A program made the translations under genes and the position numbers. Of a stretch of 64,000 nucleotides of DNA, positions 55,589 to 64,000 are shown piece by piece; within the stretch, counting starts at the first letter, position 1; the number at the start of each line of letters is the position of its first letter. The DNA comes from an uncultured Chlamydia sp. Lineage in GTDB: Bacteria; Chlamydiota; Chlamydiia; Chlamydiales; Simkaniaceae. Below the pieces are notes generated by a model. It saw only the letters and a list, made by a program, of their open reading frames with translations. It searched no databases and was not told the DNA's origin. Location of the stretch: assembly GCA_946127115.1 (NCBI GenBank), contig CAMGYI010000001.1:974857-1038856 (forward strand). Reading direction: 5' to 3'.

Positions 55589-57214
55589 TTATGCCGCAGG
55601 GGCTTTAATAAAATCATTAATCGTTGCCAAAGCAGAATTGTTAATCTTTACAAAATTATAAACCCATGGTTTAAAATTCTTGTTCACACCAGGAGCGATA
55701 ATTTTATCTCCAAATGCAGAGGCCAACCCCCCCATTCCATTGAGAAAAAGAGATCCTAAACTCATTGCAATGATAGCAGATGCTATATATCTCTCCTTGT
55801 CGTCTTTTGCTCCCCAATCTTTCTTTGGAAAGAAGATTCCCTCGGGAATTGTCATGATTGCTCCAACCGAGCTAAGTCCATTCTTTATATAACCGAATCC
55901 TTTGACTCGATCTGATAGATAAGCAACACCTCCAAAGGCCCCAATAAACTTAAGGGCCGCAAAAGTATTTCCCAGAAACTTGATAACAGCCAGAGTTGCC
56001 TCCTGAATACCGCGCGCGCTGACTCTACCATTAACAACAATGTCATTAACAATTTCCGTTCCCTTGTCGATCAAACCCCCGGTTTTTTCAAATACTTTAG
56101 GCACATCAAGGAAACTATCAAATGATTTTGCAAATTTCCCCAAAGCCCCGAGATCAGTCTTTTCTAAAATGTCATATCCAAAGTCAGTGAGAGCCGCCGC
56201 TATTGCTTCAGTTAGCCGGACAAACTCACGAGAATTAGAAAATTTCTTGAGAACATATTTTGGAAGCCAGGTCCCGTTATCCTCAGTCCACTTATCTTTG
56301 TTAGCACCCACATGAACTTTCTGAATAAATAGAGTTGCTGTCAACCCAATAAATAGCCCATTAAAGATGTCATTAGAATTTTCCAACACCTTACCTAAGT
56401 ATGAGTTCTTCATGACGCGACCAGCAAGTCCGCCAAACTCAACTTTGGACAGAGTAGAGAGAAGTGCCATCACCTTCACACCCATAACAATTACCTTAAC
56501 CACTTGGGAATAGGTCAGATCTTTTGTATAGGCCTCGTCAAAACCAGCTCGATCAATAGCAATAACATCTCCAGGCTTTGGACTCTTGACCAATTGACCA
56601 TATAGGCTATGATCATTATAGTCATTTTTACGCGATTGAATGTCATAAAGCTCGATCACCAAACCAGCAAGGCCAGCAGTCGCACCACAAGCTTTTATCA
56701 TAAGGCTTGGCCCTGTCTTGAGAGCACCGACTGACTTCAGCCCCTCATGTACAAGCACATAAGCAGAAAATATTTTTAGGAACGTGGCAAGTGATCGACG
56801 AGCAACCCAGACACAGCGATCATGGTAGTTTCCTGTAATCATCTCGACATTTGGACGATGGACCCATTTCGGGTCACCTGCTCTGATATCATTTACTATG
56901 TCAGCGTCGCTCCGGTCTCTTTCTCCTTCTTGAATCTCTTGATTACTTCTATTATCACGGAGCGTCATAATATCACTAAACCCAACAAAAACAGAGCTAG
57001 AAACGGTTGCAAAATCGTCAAAAGTCCAAAATGTGATGAATTTAGCATTCATTTTCGATAGGTAGGGATAGTTTTCAGCAGACTTTCCAAGGAGTGGAAG
57101 AAGGACGCGTCCAACCAAATAGGTCGCACAGCCTCCAACAAGAAGGGTGTTTCCCCAATCACTCATAAAATCAAATGCCGCGCGGGGCTTTGAGACCGGA
57201 CTTGCAATTGCCAT
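55589..57214 (-). CDS. Multi-hydrophobic membrane protein at the CT529/Cap1 position
   Basis: A 541-residue protein with no Sec signal but several hydrophobic stretches: LLVGGCATYLVGRVLLPLLG (about 24-43), FLKIFSAYVLVHEGLK, ACGATAGLAGLVIEL, VVKVIVMGVKVMALLSTL, IFNGLFIGLTATLFI, ALKFIGAFGGVAYLS and AIIAMSLGSLFLNGMGGLAS. It lies exactly between rplC and fmt, where C. trachomatis has CT529 (Cap1), an inclusion membrane protein of about 300 residues. The N-terminus (MAIASPVSKPRAAF) is type-III-signal-like. I see no clear sequence match to Cap1, so the link is positional. It ends at a strong terminator and is monocistronic. Confidence 0.85.
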   Translation of the reverse strand: MAIASPVSKPRAAFDFMSDWGNTLLVGGCATYLVGRVLLPLLGKSAENYPYLSKMNAKFITFWTFDDFATVSSSVFVGFSDIMTLRDNRSNQEIQEGERDRSDADIVNDIRAGDPKWVHRPNVEMITGNYHDRCVWVARRSLATFLKIFSAYVLVHEGLKSVGALKTGPSLMIKACGATAGLAGLVIELYDIQSRKNDYNDHSLYGQLVKSPKPGDVIAIDRAGFDEAYTKDLTYSQVVKVIVMGVKVMALLSTLSKVEFGGLAGRVMKNSYLGKVLENSNDIFNGLFIGLTATLFIQKVHVGANKDKWTEDNGTWLPKYVLKKFSNSREFVRLTEAIAAALTDFGYDILEKTDLGALGKFAKSFDSFLDVPKVFEKTGGLIDKGTEIVNDIVVNGRVSARGIQEATLAVIKFLGNTFAALKFIGAFGGVAYLSDRVKGFGYIKNGLSSVGAIMTIPEGIFFPKKDWGAKDDKERYIASAIIAMSLGSLFLNGMGGLASAFGDKIIAPGVNKNFKPWVYNFVKINNSALATINDFIKAPAA

Positions 57215-57296
57215 AATTTAATACCTTCGTTCTACCGTTTCGATTGAGGAAAGAGTATAGAAGAATATTAAAATGCTGTAAAGATAAATGAATACT

Positions 57297-58214
57297 TTAA
57301 TTTAAGATCGGAGCGATCTTGAAACCTCTAATAAACTCTGAGGTCGAAAGACGCTTTTTTCCCTCAAGCTGGAGATCCAGAAGGGATAAGTTTCCCGTGC
57401 CGCAGGAGACCACCCACTGATCTTTTCGATATTGAGGGTCTGCAGTCGTTGTAATAGCGCGAAACACCTTTAGCCTCTTCGACTTACCGTTGACTGTTGC
57501 GGTACACCAGGCTCCAGGCTTAGGGCTAAAGGCTCGTATTTGGTTGTGAATCGTCTCGGCATTTTGATTCCAGTCAATCTCTGCCGTTGTTGCATCAATC
57601 TTTTGAACATAGGTCGCAAGAGCTGGATCCTGCGGGGTTTTATGCTCATTATGGTAAGAATAATTTTTAATTACTCTGAGCAGAATTTTTGCTCCCAGTG
57701 GAATCAACACTCTTTCAAGCCGCTCACAATCCATGTCCAGTGGAATGGCGACTTTCTCTTGAGCAAGGAGGTCTCCTGCATCCATTTTTAATGCCATTTC
57801 AATGACGGAAACCCCCGTTTCTTTGGCTCCATCTAATAATGCAAAACGGATAGGTGCCGGCCCCCGGTATTTAGGCAAAAGAGACGGGTGAAGATTTATG
57901 CAACCATAGCGAGGAAGATCCAAAATGTTTTGCTTAATAATCTCTCCGTAAGCAAAAACAACAAAGAGATCAGCGCCAAAACGACGCAATTCTTCTTCAA
58001 AAGCTGGTGTTGAAGCCTTATCAGGTTGATATAGGGGTATATTAGGGAACTTTTCTAAACCAAGCTCTTTTACAGCTGAAAAAGCTGGCTTACCACTCCG
58101 GCCACGGGGTTTATCACCTTTAGTGACGATGGCAAGAACTTCAACCCCATTTCCGCCTAGAAAGGCTAAAACTTCTGCAGCAATAGGAGGAGTTCCAAAG
58201 TAAACAATTTTCAT
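57297..58214 (-). CDS. fmt: Methionyl-tRNA formyltransferase
   Basis: 305 residues. The N-terminal catalytic domain has INLHPSLLPKYRGPAPIRFA (Asn/His and the SLLPKYRGPAPI signature) and GVSVIEMALKMDAGDLL (catalytic Asp). The C-terminal domain binds initiator tRNA. It formylates Met-tRNAi. Its start overlaps the lpxA stop by 4 bp, making it the last gene of lpxC-fabZ-lpxA-fmt. Confidence 0.97.
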   Translation of the reverse strand: MKIVYFGTPPIAAEVLAFLGGNGVEVLAIVTKGDKPRGRSGKPAFSAVKELGLEKFPNIPLYQPDKASTPAFEEELRRFGADLFVVFAYGEIIKQNILDLPRYGCINLHPSLLPKYRGPAPIRFALLDGAKETGVSVIEMALKMDAGDLLAQEKVAIPLDMDCERLERVLIPLGAKILLRVIKNYSYHNEHKTPQDPALATYVQKIDATTAEIDWNQNAETIHNQIRAFSPKPGAWCTATVNGKSKRLKVFRAITTTADPQYRKDQWVVSCGTGNLSLLDLQLEGKKRLSTSEFIRGFKIAPILN

Positions 58215-59041
58215 TCTTCTAGAAGGTCTTTGATATCGGGAATTTCATTTCCAGGTCCTATCGGCTGCAGACCGATGAGCCCCCTCTTCGAACTTTTGCA
58301 AAAGTCAAGCCAATGGTTAATCACAGAACTTTTATCCACTTCATTTTCAACACGGTTAAGAGCTTCTCTCAGTCGGACTCCAGAACGATAGGTGAGTTTA
58401 TAAGCTTTGGTGAGATTTTTTCGAAGCTCAAGGCTAAAATCATGCCTTTTCAAACCAATCAGGTTAAGACCTGCAACACGATAAGGAATTCCAGCGCCTA
58501 GTGTATAAGGAGGAATATCGTTAGTAATCCGGCTGAGCCCCCCTACCATAGCATAAGCTCCCACTCGAACAAACTGATGGATTGGGGTCATCCCCCCAAT
58601 ATTGGCATAGTCTTGAATCTCTACGTGACCAGCAAGCATCGCTCCATTTGCCATAATAACATAATTCCCTACCTTGCAGTGGTGGGCAATATGACAGTAA
58701 GCCATAATCAAACAGTGATCTCCAACCTCAACTGTTGAGCCTGCATCACAGGATGAATTGATGGTCACAAACTCACGAATTTCGCAGTGCTTTCCAATTT
58801 TAACATATGTCACTTCCCCATGAAATTTCTTAGCCTGGGTTTTGGTCCCGATACTTGCAGAGGGATAAATAGTGGTGCCCTCTCCAATCGTTGTGTGTCC
58901 ATCGATGTAAGCATGGGATTTAATTGTTACGTTTTCACCTAGAACCACATTCTTTTTAACAATCGCATAAGGTTCTAAAGTCACATTTTCTCCGAGCTGA
59001 GCTCCCTTTTCGACAATCGCTGTAGAATGGATATTAGACAT
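58211..59041 (-). CDS. lpxA: UDP-N-acetylglucosamine acyltransferase
   Basis: 276 residues of left-handed beta-helix hexapeptide repeats (VTLEPYAIVKKNVVLGENVT onward). The catalytic His lies in IAHHCKVGNYVIMANGA, followed by NIGGMTPIHQFVRVGAYAMV, and there is a C-terminal helical part. It catalyses the first step of lipid A synthesis, O-acylation of UDP-GlcNAc. It lies 11 bp after fabZ. Confidence 0.97.
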   Translation of the reverse strand: MSNIHSTAIVEKGAQLGENVTLEPYAIVKKNVVLGENVTIKSHAYIDGHTTIGEGTTIYPSASIGTKTQAKKFHGEVTYVKIGKHCEIREFVTINSSCDAGSTVEVGDHCLIMAYCHIAHHCKVGNYVIMANGAMLAGHVEIQDYANIGGMTPIHQFVRVGAYAMVGGLSRITNDIPPYTLGAGIPYRVAGLNLIGLKRHDFSLELRKNLTKAYKLTYRSGVRLREALNRVENEVDKSSVINHWLDFCKSSKRGLIGLQPIGPGNEIPDIKDLLEE

Positions 59042-59052
59042 TAATACGTTTC

Positions 59053-59523
59053 CTAAATCTGTTCAAAACTGGTGAGTGCAAACTTGATTTCCGCCTCTAC
59101 AGCTAACTTTCCGGAAACTTTTGCTTTTGCTTGAACTTTCCCTCCCTTAGGGCCTAGGTGCTGACCATGAACATGCATGGTAATCACATCACCAGGCAGA
59201 GCAGGACGGCGAAACTTCGCTTTGGTCACACTCAACAAAACGGCTGTCTTCTCTTGAAATCCCTTTTTATGAATAAGAATTCCTCCAGTCTGAGCCAAGG
59301 CCTCTAAGATCAAGACTCCTGGCATAATGGGGGCCTGGGGGAAGTGCCCTTGAAAAAACTCCTCATTCATCGACACACACTTTATTGCTACGATATCATT
59401 AGTCTCTAAATTAAGCTCAATGACTCGATCTACAAATAGAAAAGGATATCTATGCGGAAGAATGTCACAAATTTCTTTGATATTAAGGATCGTTTTTGAA
59501 GTAGAGGCTTCGGCAGTCATCAA
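59053..59523 (-). CDS. fabZ: 3-hydroxyacyl-[acyl-carrier-protein] dehydratase FabZ
   Basis: 156 residues, hot-dog fold. ILPHRYPFLFVDRV holds the active-site His region and GHFPQAPIMPGVLILEALAQ holds the Glu helix. It dehydrates 3-hydroxyacyl-ACP in fatty acid synthesis and so balances the hydroxyacyl-ACP used by LpxA. The start (ATGATG) overlaps the lpxC stop by 4 bp. Confidence 0.97.
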   Translation of the reverse strand: MMTAEASTSKTILNIKEICDILPHRYPFLFVDRVIELNLETNDIVAIKCVSMNEEFFQGHFPQAPIMPGVLILEALAQTGGILIHKKGFQEKTAVLLSVTKAKFRRPALPGDVITMHVHGQHLGPKGGKVQAKAKVSGKLAVEAEIKFALTSFEQI

Positions 59524-60401
59524 TACCTGTTCTCCATAGTGAAATTACTCACAAGCTCTTTTGCAAATGACGTGTTAGAAAAATGACCCGATCGAATCGC
59601 AATGATATGGGCAATAAAAGATTGGCCAACAAGGGAAAGATCTCCAATAAGATCTAGGATCTTATGGCGCACCATTTCGTCTTTATATCGAACTCCTTCT
59701 GGATTCAAAATTGAATCTCCTTTAATAATCACGGCATTATCAAGACGTCCTCCTTTGATATTCCCTTTTTCAATCAAGGGGATAACCTCTTCATAAAGGG
59801 AGAAGGTTCGCGCGGGAGCAATCTCTTCTTTGTAAATGTCTTCATTGATGTGGACGGTGAAGAACTGCGATTTCAAAAGCTCACAGGTTGGATAGTTCAG
59901 TGTATAGCTAATCCGGAATTCCTCAGAAGGCAGGGCGACAAGGTGGACATCTCCCTTTGACCAGAAAACAGGAACTTCTAAGTGATGGATTTTTTTTGTT
60001 TTGCTCTGAGAACTAACCCCCGCTTTTTCAATCAGTTCAACGAAGGGCACCGCACTTCCATCACAACTGGGAATCTCTGGTCCATCGATTTCAACAATAA
60101 CATTGTCAATTTCATAGGCCTTAATTGCAGAAAGAATATGCTCCACAGTTTGAACTTGAACCCCCCCCGATCCCAATATGGTACAACGGGGTGTTTCACA
60201 CACGTAATCAACAAATGCTGGAAGGGTTGGTTTATCAGGAAGATCCATTCGTTGAAATACAACCCCTGTCCCTTCAGTAGCAGGGCGAAGCTTGACTTCG
60301 GAGCTCACTCCGGTAAAAAGGCCTGTTCCAGACAGGGAAACTGAACTTTTTAAGGTGCGTTGATGTTTTCTTGAAGTGGAATATTTGTCGGAAGATGCCA
60401 T
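59520..60401 (-). CDS. lpxC: UDP-3-O-acyl-N-acetylglucosamine deacetylase
   Basis: 293 residues. The zinc ligands lie in VQTVEHILSAIKAYEIDN (His) and MVRHKILDLIGDLSLVGQ (His and Asp), with APARTFSLYEE between. It commits the cell to lipid A synthesis. The start is preceded by a 46-bp gap from lnt, on the same strand. Confidence 0.97.
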   Translation of the reverse strand: MASSDKYSTSRKHQRTLKSSVSLSGTGLFTGVSSEVKLRPATEGTGVVFQRMDLPDKPTLPAFVDYVCETPRCTILGSGGVQVQTVEHILSAIKAYEIDNVIVEIDGPEIPSCDGSAVPFVELIEKAGVSSQSKTKKIHHLEVPVFWSKGDVHLVALPSEEFRISYTLNYPTCELLKSQFFTVHINEDIYKEEIAPARTFSLYEEVIPLIEKGNIKGGRLDNAVIIKGDSILNPEGVRYKDEMVRHKILDLIGDLSLVGQSFIAHIIAIRSGHFSNTSFAKELVSNFTMENRY

Positions 60402-60447
60402 GAAGGGTCCAGTTTAAACATTTGAAAATAAGCAAAAATAATCCCCC

Positions 60448-62079
60448 TCAGCTTAAATCAGATTCCCGTTTTTCAGCAAGGGGATTCCTTAAAAACCCCA
60501 GAGAAATCAATGAGATCAGCACAATAAAGGTATCACCCCAGAAAGTATAAAGGGTTGGGTAGGAATAGAGGTCGAGTGGAACAAATAGAGCGCCTTTTTC
60601 TAACTCGAACTTTCCTTCTCCATTCTCGAATCGTGCGACAGTCCTTCCTAAACTATCCACACCAGCCGTAATCCCTGTATTGCATGCTCGAAGAAGAGGT
60701 ACTCCATTTTCTATTGCTCGAATGCGCCCATGGATGTAGTGCTCTTCGGGAAGACTGGAGTAAGGGTACCACCCATCATTGGTCACATTAACAAAGAGCT
60801 TTGCCCCCTTAATTCTTCCCTCTCGCATGATATGGGGGAAACACTCTTCGTAACAAACTGATAAACTCATAGGATGTTTTTCACCAATCACCTTCGCCTC
60901 TTTTCCATGGGTGAAAAAGTTTGTAATACCGTAGCGAGCCACCAAGGGTTCCAGAAAAGTGAATGGGAGGTATTCTGCTAAAGGAAGAAGAACTCTTTTG
61001 TCATAACGGGTCACTTTTCGCTCTCCATGGGGTGAAAAGTGGAAGGCTGCATTATAGTGGTCTTTTGCCTCTTTGAAGTCCAACCCCATCACAAGCTCTG
61101 CCCCGTGGTAGTCCGCGATAGCTTGTGCCCAAAAGGAATTGCTTACATACCAATCTCCCTCCTTCTCTTCAGCAAAAGGCTCAACAAGAAGAGACGATAA
61201 ATTTCCAAGCTCCCCTTCCATAAAAGGGGCCATGTCGGTGTAAGAATATACTTTTGCGTGCGATCCAAAAGGAAGGGCACACTCTGGGAGCACAATGAGA
61301 TCCAAGTTCTTATCACTGTGATTCTTTAAATAGGTAACGATCGAGTACCATTGAAGATAGGGATGAACAAAGCGGTCTTCTTTTCCATAATAATAATCTT
61401 TTTCATCGGGGAGCAAGGCTGTCTGAACAAGTGCGACATGGTAAGGATCCTTTCTCTCCCTTTTCTCATGAAATTCCAGATGAAATGCTCCGAATAAATA
61501 GGGGGAAAAAAGAATTCCTCCATAGGCAAAAAGAGCACGTTTATTTCTTCTATAATACAAGTTTACCCCAAGCAAATTGATCGCTATCACTAAAAATGAG
61601 AGTCCAAATACCCCAACAACTGACGCCAATTGAGATGAAATGTTAAATCCTGTTAAGGATAACCCTATGGGATTCCAGGCAAACCCACACAAGACAAAGA
61701 GACGGCTCCATTCTAATAGAGTCCAGAGAGCTGATATCCCTAAAATGCGTTGAAAGGAAATTGGCCCCTTGTTCGGAAGGAAAAGTGACAATATCCCAAA
61801 CTCGGCGCCAAGCCACAGAGCGAGCCCTCCATAGACAAAATAGATATAGGCTCCTTGATACGTCGGAGAAGCAAACCAAGAGAGCTGCACAAGTTGCACG
61901 AAAAAAAACCAGAGTGCAGTGATAGCATAACGGATTTTCTTAGATCGAATGCGCATTAGCGCAAGCCACATGAGAGCTAAACCAAAACTACTTGCAAGGA
62001 CAGAAAGGATAGGGCTGATATGAGGCTGCCCCCAAGCAAAAAGGGCCCAACTGATAAGAAATAAAACCGCCGTAATCAT
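60448..62079 (-). CDS. lnt: Apolipoprotein N-acyltransferase
   Basis: 543 residues. Six to eight N-terminal membrane helices are followed by a nitrilase-like periplasmic domain with the Glu-Lys-Cys triad in LIVLPECALPFG, TRYDKRVLLPLAEYLPF and LSVCYEECFPHI, then a final helix. It adds the third acyl chain to lipoproteins. Its start overlaps the stop of the DoxX gene by 4 bp. It corresponds to CT534 (annotated cutE) in the Chlamydia order. Confidence 0.96.
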   Translation of the reverse strand: MITAVLFLISWALFAWGQPHISPILSVLASSFGLALMWLALMRIRSKKIRYAITALWFFFVQLVQLSWFASPTYQGAYIYFVYGGLALWLGAEFGILSLFLPNKGPISFQRILGISALWTLLEWSRLFVLCGFAWNPIGLSLTGFNISSQLASVVGVFGLSFLVIAINLLGVNLYYRRNKRALFAYGGILFSPYLFGAFHLEFHEKRERKDPYHVALVQTALLPDEKDYYYGKEDRFVHPYLQWYSIVTYLKNHSDKNLDLIVLPECALPFGSHAKVYSYTDMAPFMEGELGNLSSLLVEPFAEEKEGDWYVSNSFWAQAIADYHGAELVMGLDFKEAKDHYNAAFHFSPHGERKVTRYDKRVLLPLAEYLPFTFLEPLVARYGITNFFTHGKEAKVIGEKHPMSLSVCYEECFPHIMREGRIKGAKLFVNVTNDGWYPYSSLPEEHYIHGRIRAIENGVPLLRACNTGITAGVDSLGRTVARFENGEGKFELEKGALFVPLDLYSYPTLYTFWGDTFIVLISLISLGFLRNPLAEKRESDLS

Positions 62080-62585
62080 TTACTCATCCGATAGGGCTGA
62101 GTCCCAATAAGAAGATATAGAAGTGCTCCAATTAATGCTAAATTCTTCAAAAATACCCCGAGTTCTCTATGTAGGTCGGCGCCAATTTCAAACCAGAATG
62201 CATGAGAAATAATCGTTGTTGGAATAAGAAAGAGAAGGAGAAACAGAGCCCCCCACCTCACTCTAAACCCGAAAAAAAGAAGAAGCCCCCCAACAATTTC
62301 TAAAAAGGTTGCAATCCCCAGAAAGGTCGGTGTACTTTCTACGAGAAACCTATGTGTTTCTCTACTGATAATTCCTCCCTCAAGATGTATGTACCAGTTC
62401 GAAAATGTCGTTGCAAGGGCGTCAACAGTTCCTTGCCAATTCATGAGCTTGTCCGCTCCCGCAAAAAGAAAAATAAGGCTTAGTAGACCGCGGGCGACGT
62501 AAATCATTGTCTTTGTCATATCCGGTATGATGACACACTCCTTCATTTTGTTCCAGAATCGGGGACTCCGGCAGACACGCACCAT
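62076..62585 (-). CDS. DoxX-family membrane protein
   Basis: Up to 169 residues; the family-like part begins at residue 23 (MTKTMIYVARGLLSLIFLFA, ATG at 62519). Four membrane helices and GADKLMNWQGTVDALA fit DoxX/DoxD proteins, inner-membrane proteins of mostly unknown role, some linked to redox balance. The upstream extension is probably not translated, but no ribosome site settles it. The last bases overlap the start of lnt, so the two form an operon. Confidence 0.85.
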   Translation of the reverse strand: MVRVCRSPRFWNKMKECVIIPDMTKTMIYVARGLLSLIFLFAGADKLMNWQGTVDALATTFSNWYIHLEGGIISRETHRFLVESTPTFLGIATFLEIVGGLLLFFGFRVRWGALFLLLFLIPTTIISHAFWFEIGADLHRELGVFLKNLALIGALLYLLIGTQPYRMSK

Positions 62586-62951
62586 CTCAAGCTCATATCT
62601 TCTTAGACCGCATATAGTTGGTTAAATCATCAAATAATTAATAATCAGATAGCTAAATATTTTTATGTGTTTGATCTTGCCATTAACATCCTCTCTTACC
62701 TAAAGAAGAGAGATTCCCAGACTGCTTAACAGTTTGGGAGCAAACATGCATCGCTGCTTTCTGCTGGTTCTTGCTTCTTAGATAATCCTGATGAATCTTC
62801 TCCACAACCTTTCAGCCCGGGGGGCCCATACCAACGCCTACACTTTGCCCTTATCATTGGTTGCTAGGGTATGTTCTAGATAATGTAAATGTTTGTAGCG
62901 TCAATTTAGTTTAACGAGATACAATCTCCTCGGTATAAGATGGTATTTAAT
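62586..62951. other. Intergenic region without recognised gene
   Basis: About 370 bp between divergent doxX and the MFS gene. It contains one 9-bp hairpin with a single mismatch (CCCAGACTG 62716-62724 with CAGTTTGGG 62730-62738) and otherwise nothing I can assign. It should include the promoters for both directions. Confidence 0.45.
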
Positions 62952-64000
62952 ATGAGAAGCTCGGTAATACAGGCCCTCTCCTTAAAACAAAAAATTAGTA
63001 TTGTTGGAATCTGCTCTGGATGTATTGTGATGGGTCTTGTCTTCACAATGGTTAATACCGCTATTCCCTCTATTCAAGAGTCCCTTCAAATAACCATGCA
63101 TGCCCTGCAATGGATGATGATTGCTTTTGGAATGATTAATTGCGCCTTTCTTGTAACAAGTGGGCGAGTTGCTGATATTTTTGGCAGAAAAAAAATCTTT
63201 TTGGCAGGTCTTTGCTCATCTGGAACCGGTATACTGCTGGCTGGATTTTGCTCAGGAAGCCCAGGCCTTATTCTAAGCATGAGCTTGGCAGGACTTGGTA
63301 ATGCCATCTTGCTCCCTGTGTCTCAGGCAATGCTAGTGTCTGAGTTTCCTGAACCGCAGCGCAAACATGCTATCGCCGTTTGGGCAACAGCGGTAGCCTC
63401 TGCGATGGCAATAGGTCCCTTGGGCGGTGGTATCATTCTTGAAAAACTCGGTTGGCAGTGGGTGTTTTGGACTAACGTCCCAATTGTGTTAGTCAGTTTT
63501 ATTCTCGTCTATTTCTTTTCTAGAGAAAGTAAAAATAGGGATGACCCCCCGCATGTTGATTATAAAGGGATGCTCTATATAGCTTTAGCGCTTGCCTCAT
63601 TCGTCCTGATCACCACAGAGTTTTCCCGTTTACCTTGGATGATTATATTTTTTCTTATACTCCTGTTATTCATCAACGTCTACTTACTTAGGAGAAATGG
63701 GAAAGCGCACCCCTCCCCTATTTTCCAGGAATCGTTGGTTCGGAATCGCATCTTTCTTTGCGCATCGATTGCAAGTGCTTGCCTAATTTTTTATCTTTGG
63801 TCTATGTTTTTTGTTCTCCCTATCTACTTACAAAAGGTATGTAATTTCTCACCTCTAGATACAGGATTATTAATGCTCGGCATTACGATTCCTGTTGCTC
63901 TTTTCTCGCCGTTTATTGGAAAACTCTACAGTCCCAAAAACGCGTGGGGTTTTATATCATTAGGGTTCCTACTGTTAATAATCTCTTCCATTTTTCAAAT
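62952..64000 (+). CDS. MFS drug-resistance type transporter (DHA2/EmrB-QacA), partial
   Basis: The frame opens at the ATG at 62952 (MRSSVIQALSLKQKISIVGI) and runs off the window after about 349 residues. Family marks are VNTAIPSIQESL in helix 1, the motif-A loop SGRVADIFGRKKIF between helices 2 and 3 and AIGPLGGGIILEKLGWQWVF (motif C/helix 5 region), as in 14-helix EmrB/QacA exporters. Substrates are usually toxic organic compounds. Unrelated in sequence to the frameshifted MFS at 23405-24659. Confidence 0.9.
   Translation, partial: MRSSVIQALSLKQKISIVGICSGCIVMGLVFTMVNTAIPSIQESLQITMHALQWMMIAFGMINCAFLVTSGRVADIFGRKKIFLAGLCSSGTGILLAGFCSGSPGLILSMSLAGLGNAILLPVSQAMLVSEFPEPQRKHAIAVWATAVASAMAIGPLGGGIILEKLGWQWVFWTNVPIVLVSFILVYFFSRESKNRDDPPHVDYKGMLYIALALASFVLITTEFSRLPWMIIFFLILLLFINVYLLRRNGKAHPSPIFQESLVRNRIFLCASIASACLIFYLWSMFFVLPIYLQKVCNFSPLDTGLLMLGITIPVALFSPFIGKLYSPKNAWGFISLGFLLLIISSIFQ

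Noticed and set aside
1-64000. CRISPR array or cas genes
   Set aside because: No evenly spaced short repeats and no Cas-like proteins were seen; the only repeats are IS pieces, the 121-bp pair and isolated hairpins.

Overview
The window is bacterial chromosome from a member of the Chlamydiae, most likely an environmental (amoeba- or protist-associated) family rather than Chlamydiaceae. The strongest evidence is gene order. From about 40 kb to 62 kb (minus strand) the order lnt, lpxC, fabZ, lpxA, fmt, a membrane protein gene, rplC-rplD-rplW-rplB-rpsS-rplV-rpsC-rplP-rpmC-rpsQ-rplN-rplX-rplE-rpsH-rplF-rplR-rpsE-rplO-secY-rpsM-rpsK-rpoA-rplQ, gapA and a Lys/Arg-rich hypothetical gene follows the order I recall for Chlamydia trachomatis CT504-CT534. 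It includes the usual chlamydial absence of rpsJ, rpsN, rpmD, rpmJ and rpsD from the cluster. NqrF, several NSS-type sodium symporters and an Lpg1974-like outer membrane protein also fit. Simkaniaceae is my best guess, but the family cannot be proved from this window.

Layout. 0-12.9 kb: a partial unknown gene, an operon of two NSS symporters plus a redoxin, AMP nucleosidase, a coiled-coil membrane protein, EF-P overlapped by its lysylase EpmA, a decayed oppA-like gene, and an operon coiled-coil protein-nqrF-nadE. 12.9-16.0 kb: a 2.9 kb insertion made of wrecked mobile elements (InsA-like transposase, group II intron tail, IS200/IS605, IS481, IS6 and IS630 remnants) plus a split VWA gene. It is bracketed by two near-identical copies (121 and 124 bp) of the upstream region shared by the coiled-coil gene and a third NSS gene. 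16.0-19.4 kb: the third NSS transporter and htpG. 19.4-24.7 kb: a visibly AT-rich accessory island with IS481 ends facing a homocysteine S-methyltransferase gene, then a free-standing NRPS-type adenylation domain, a SAM methyltransferase and a frameshifted MFS transporter. This looks like a very small biosynthesis/export locus and is the best candidate for something undescribed here. 25-30 kb: two tandem alpha/beta hydrolases, an M19 dipeptidase, an outer membrane protein, MscS and a DUF1003 protein. 30-36 kb: another accessory zone with IS481 and IS5-type remnants, a 24-bp perfect inverted repeat, a possible inclusion-membrane protein, a 752-residue protein with a bulb-type lectin domain and an internal duplication, and a decayed methyltransferase. 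36-39.9 kb: a NucA-type nuclease followed by a pentapeptide-repeat protein, a DUF502 protein, a radical SAM protein and a frameshifted gene. 40-62.6 kb: tRNA-Leu and the conserved core block. 62.6-64 kb: start of an MFS exporter cut by the window edge.

The core block joins translation (ribosomal proteins, RNA polymerase alpha, SecY, Fmt) with lipid A and lipoprotein biogenesis (LpxC, FabZ, LpxA, Lnt). The accessory zones are rich in frameshifted genes and IS fragments, as expected of a symbiont genome with past transposition and ongoing decay. Some single-base frameshifts could be sequencing errors.
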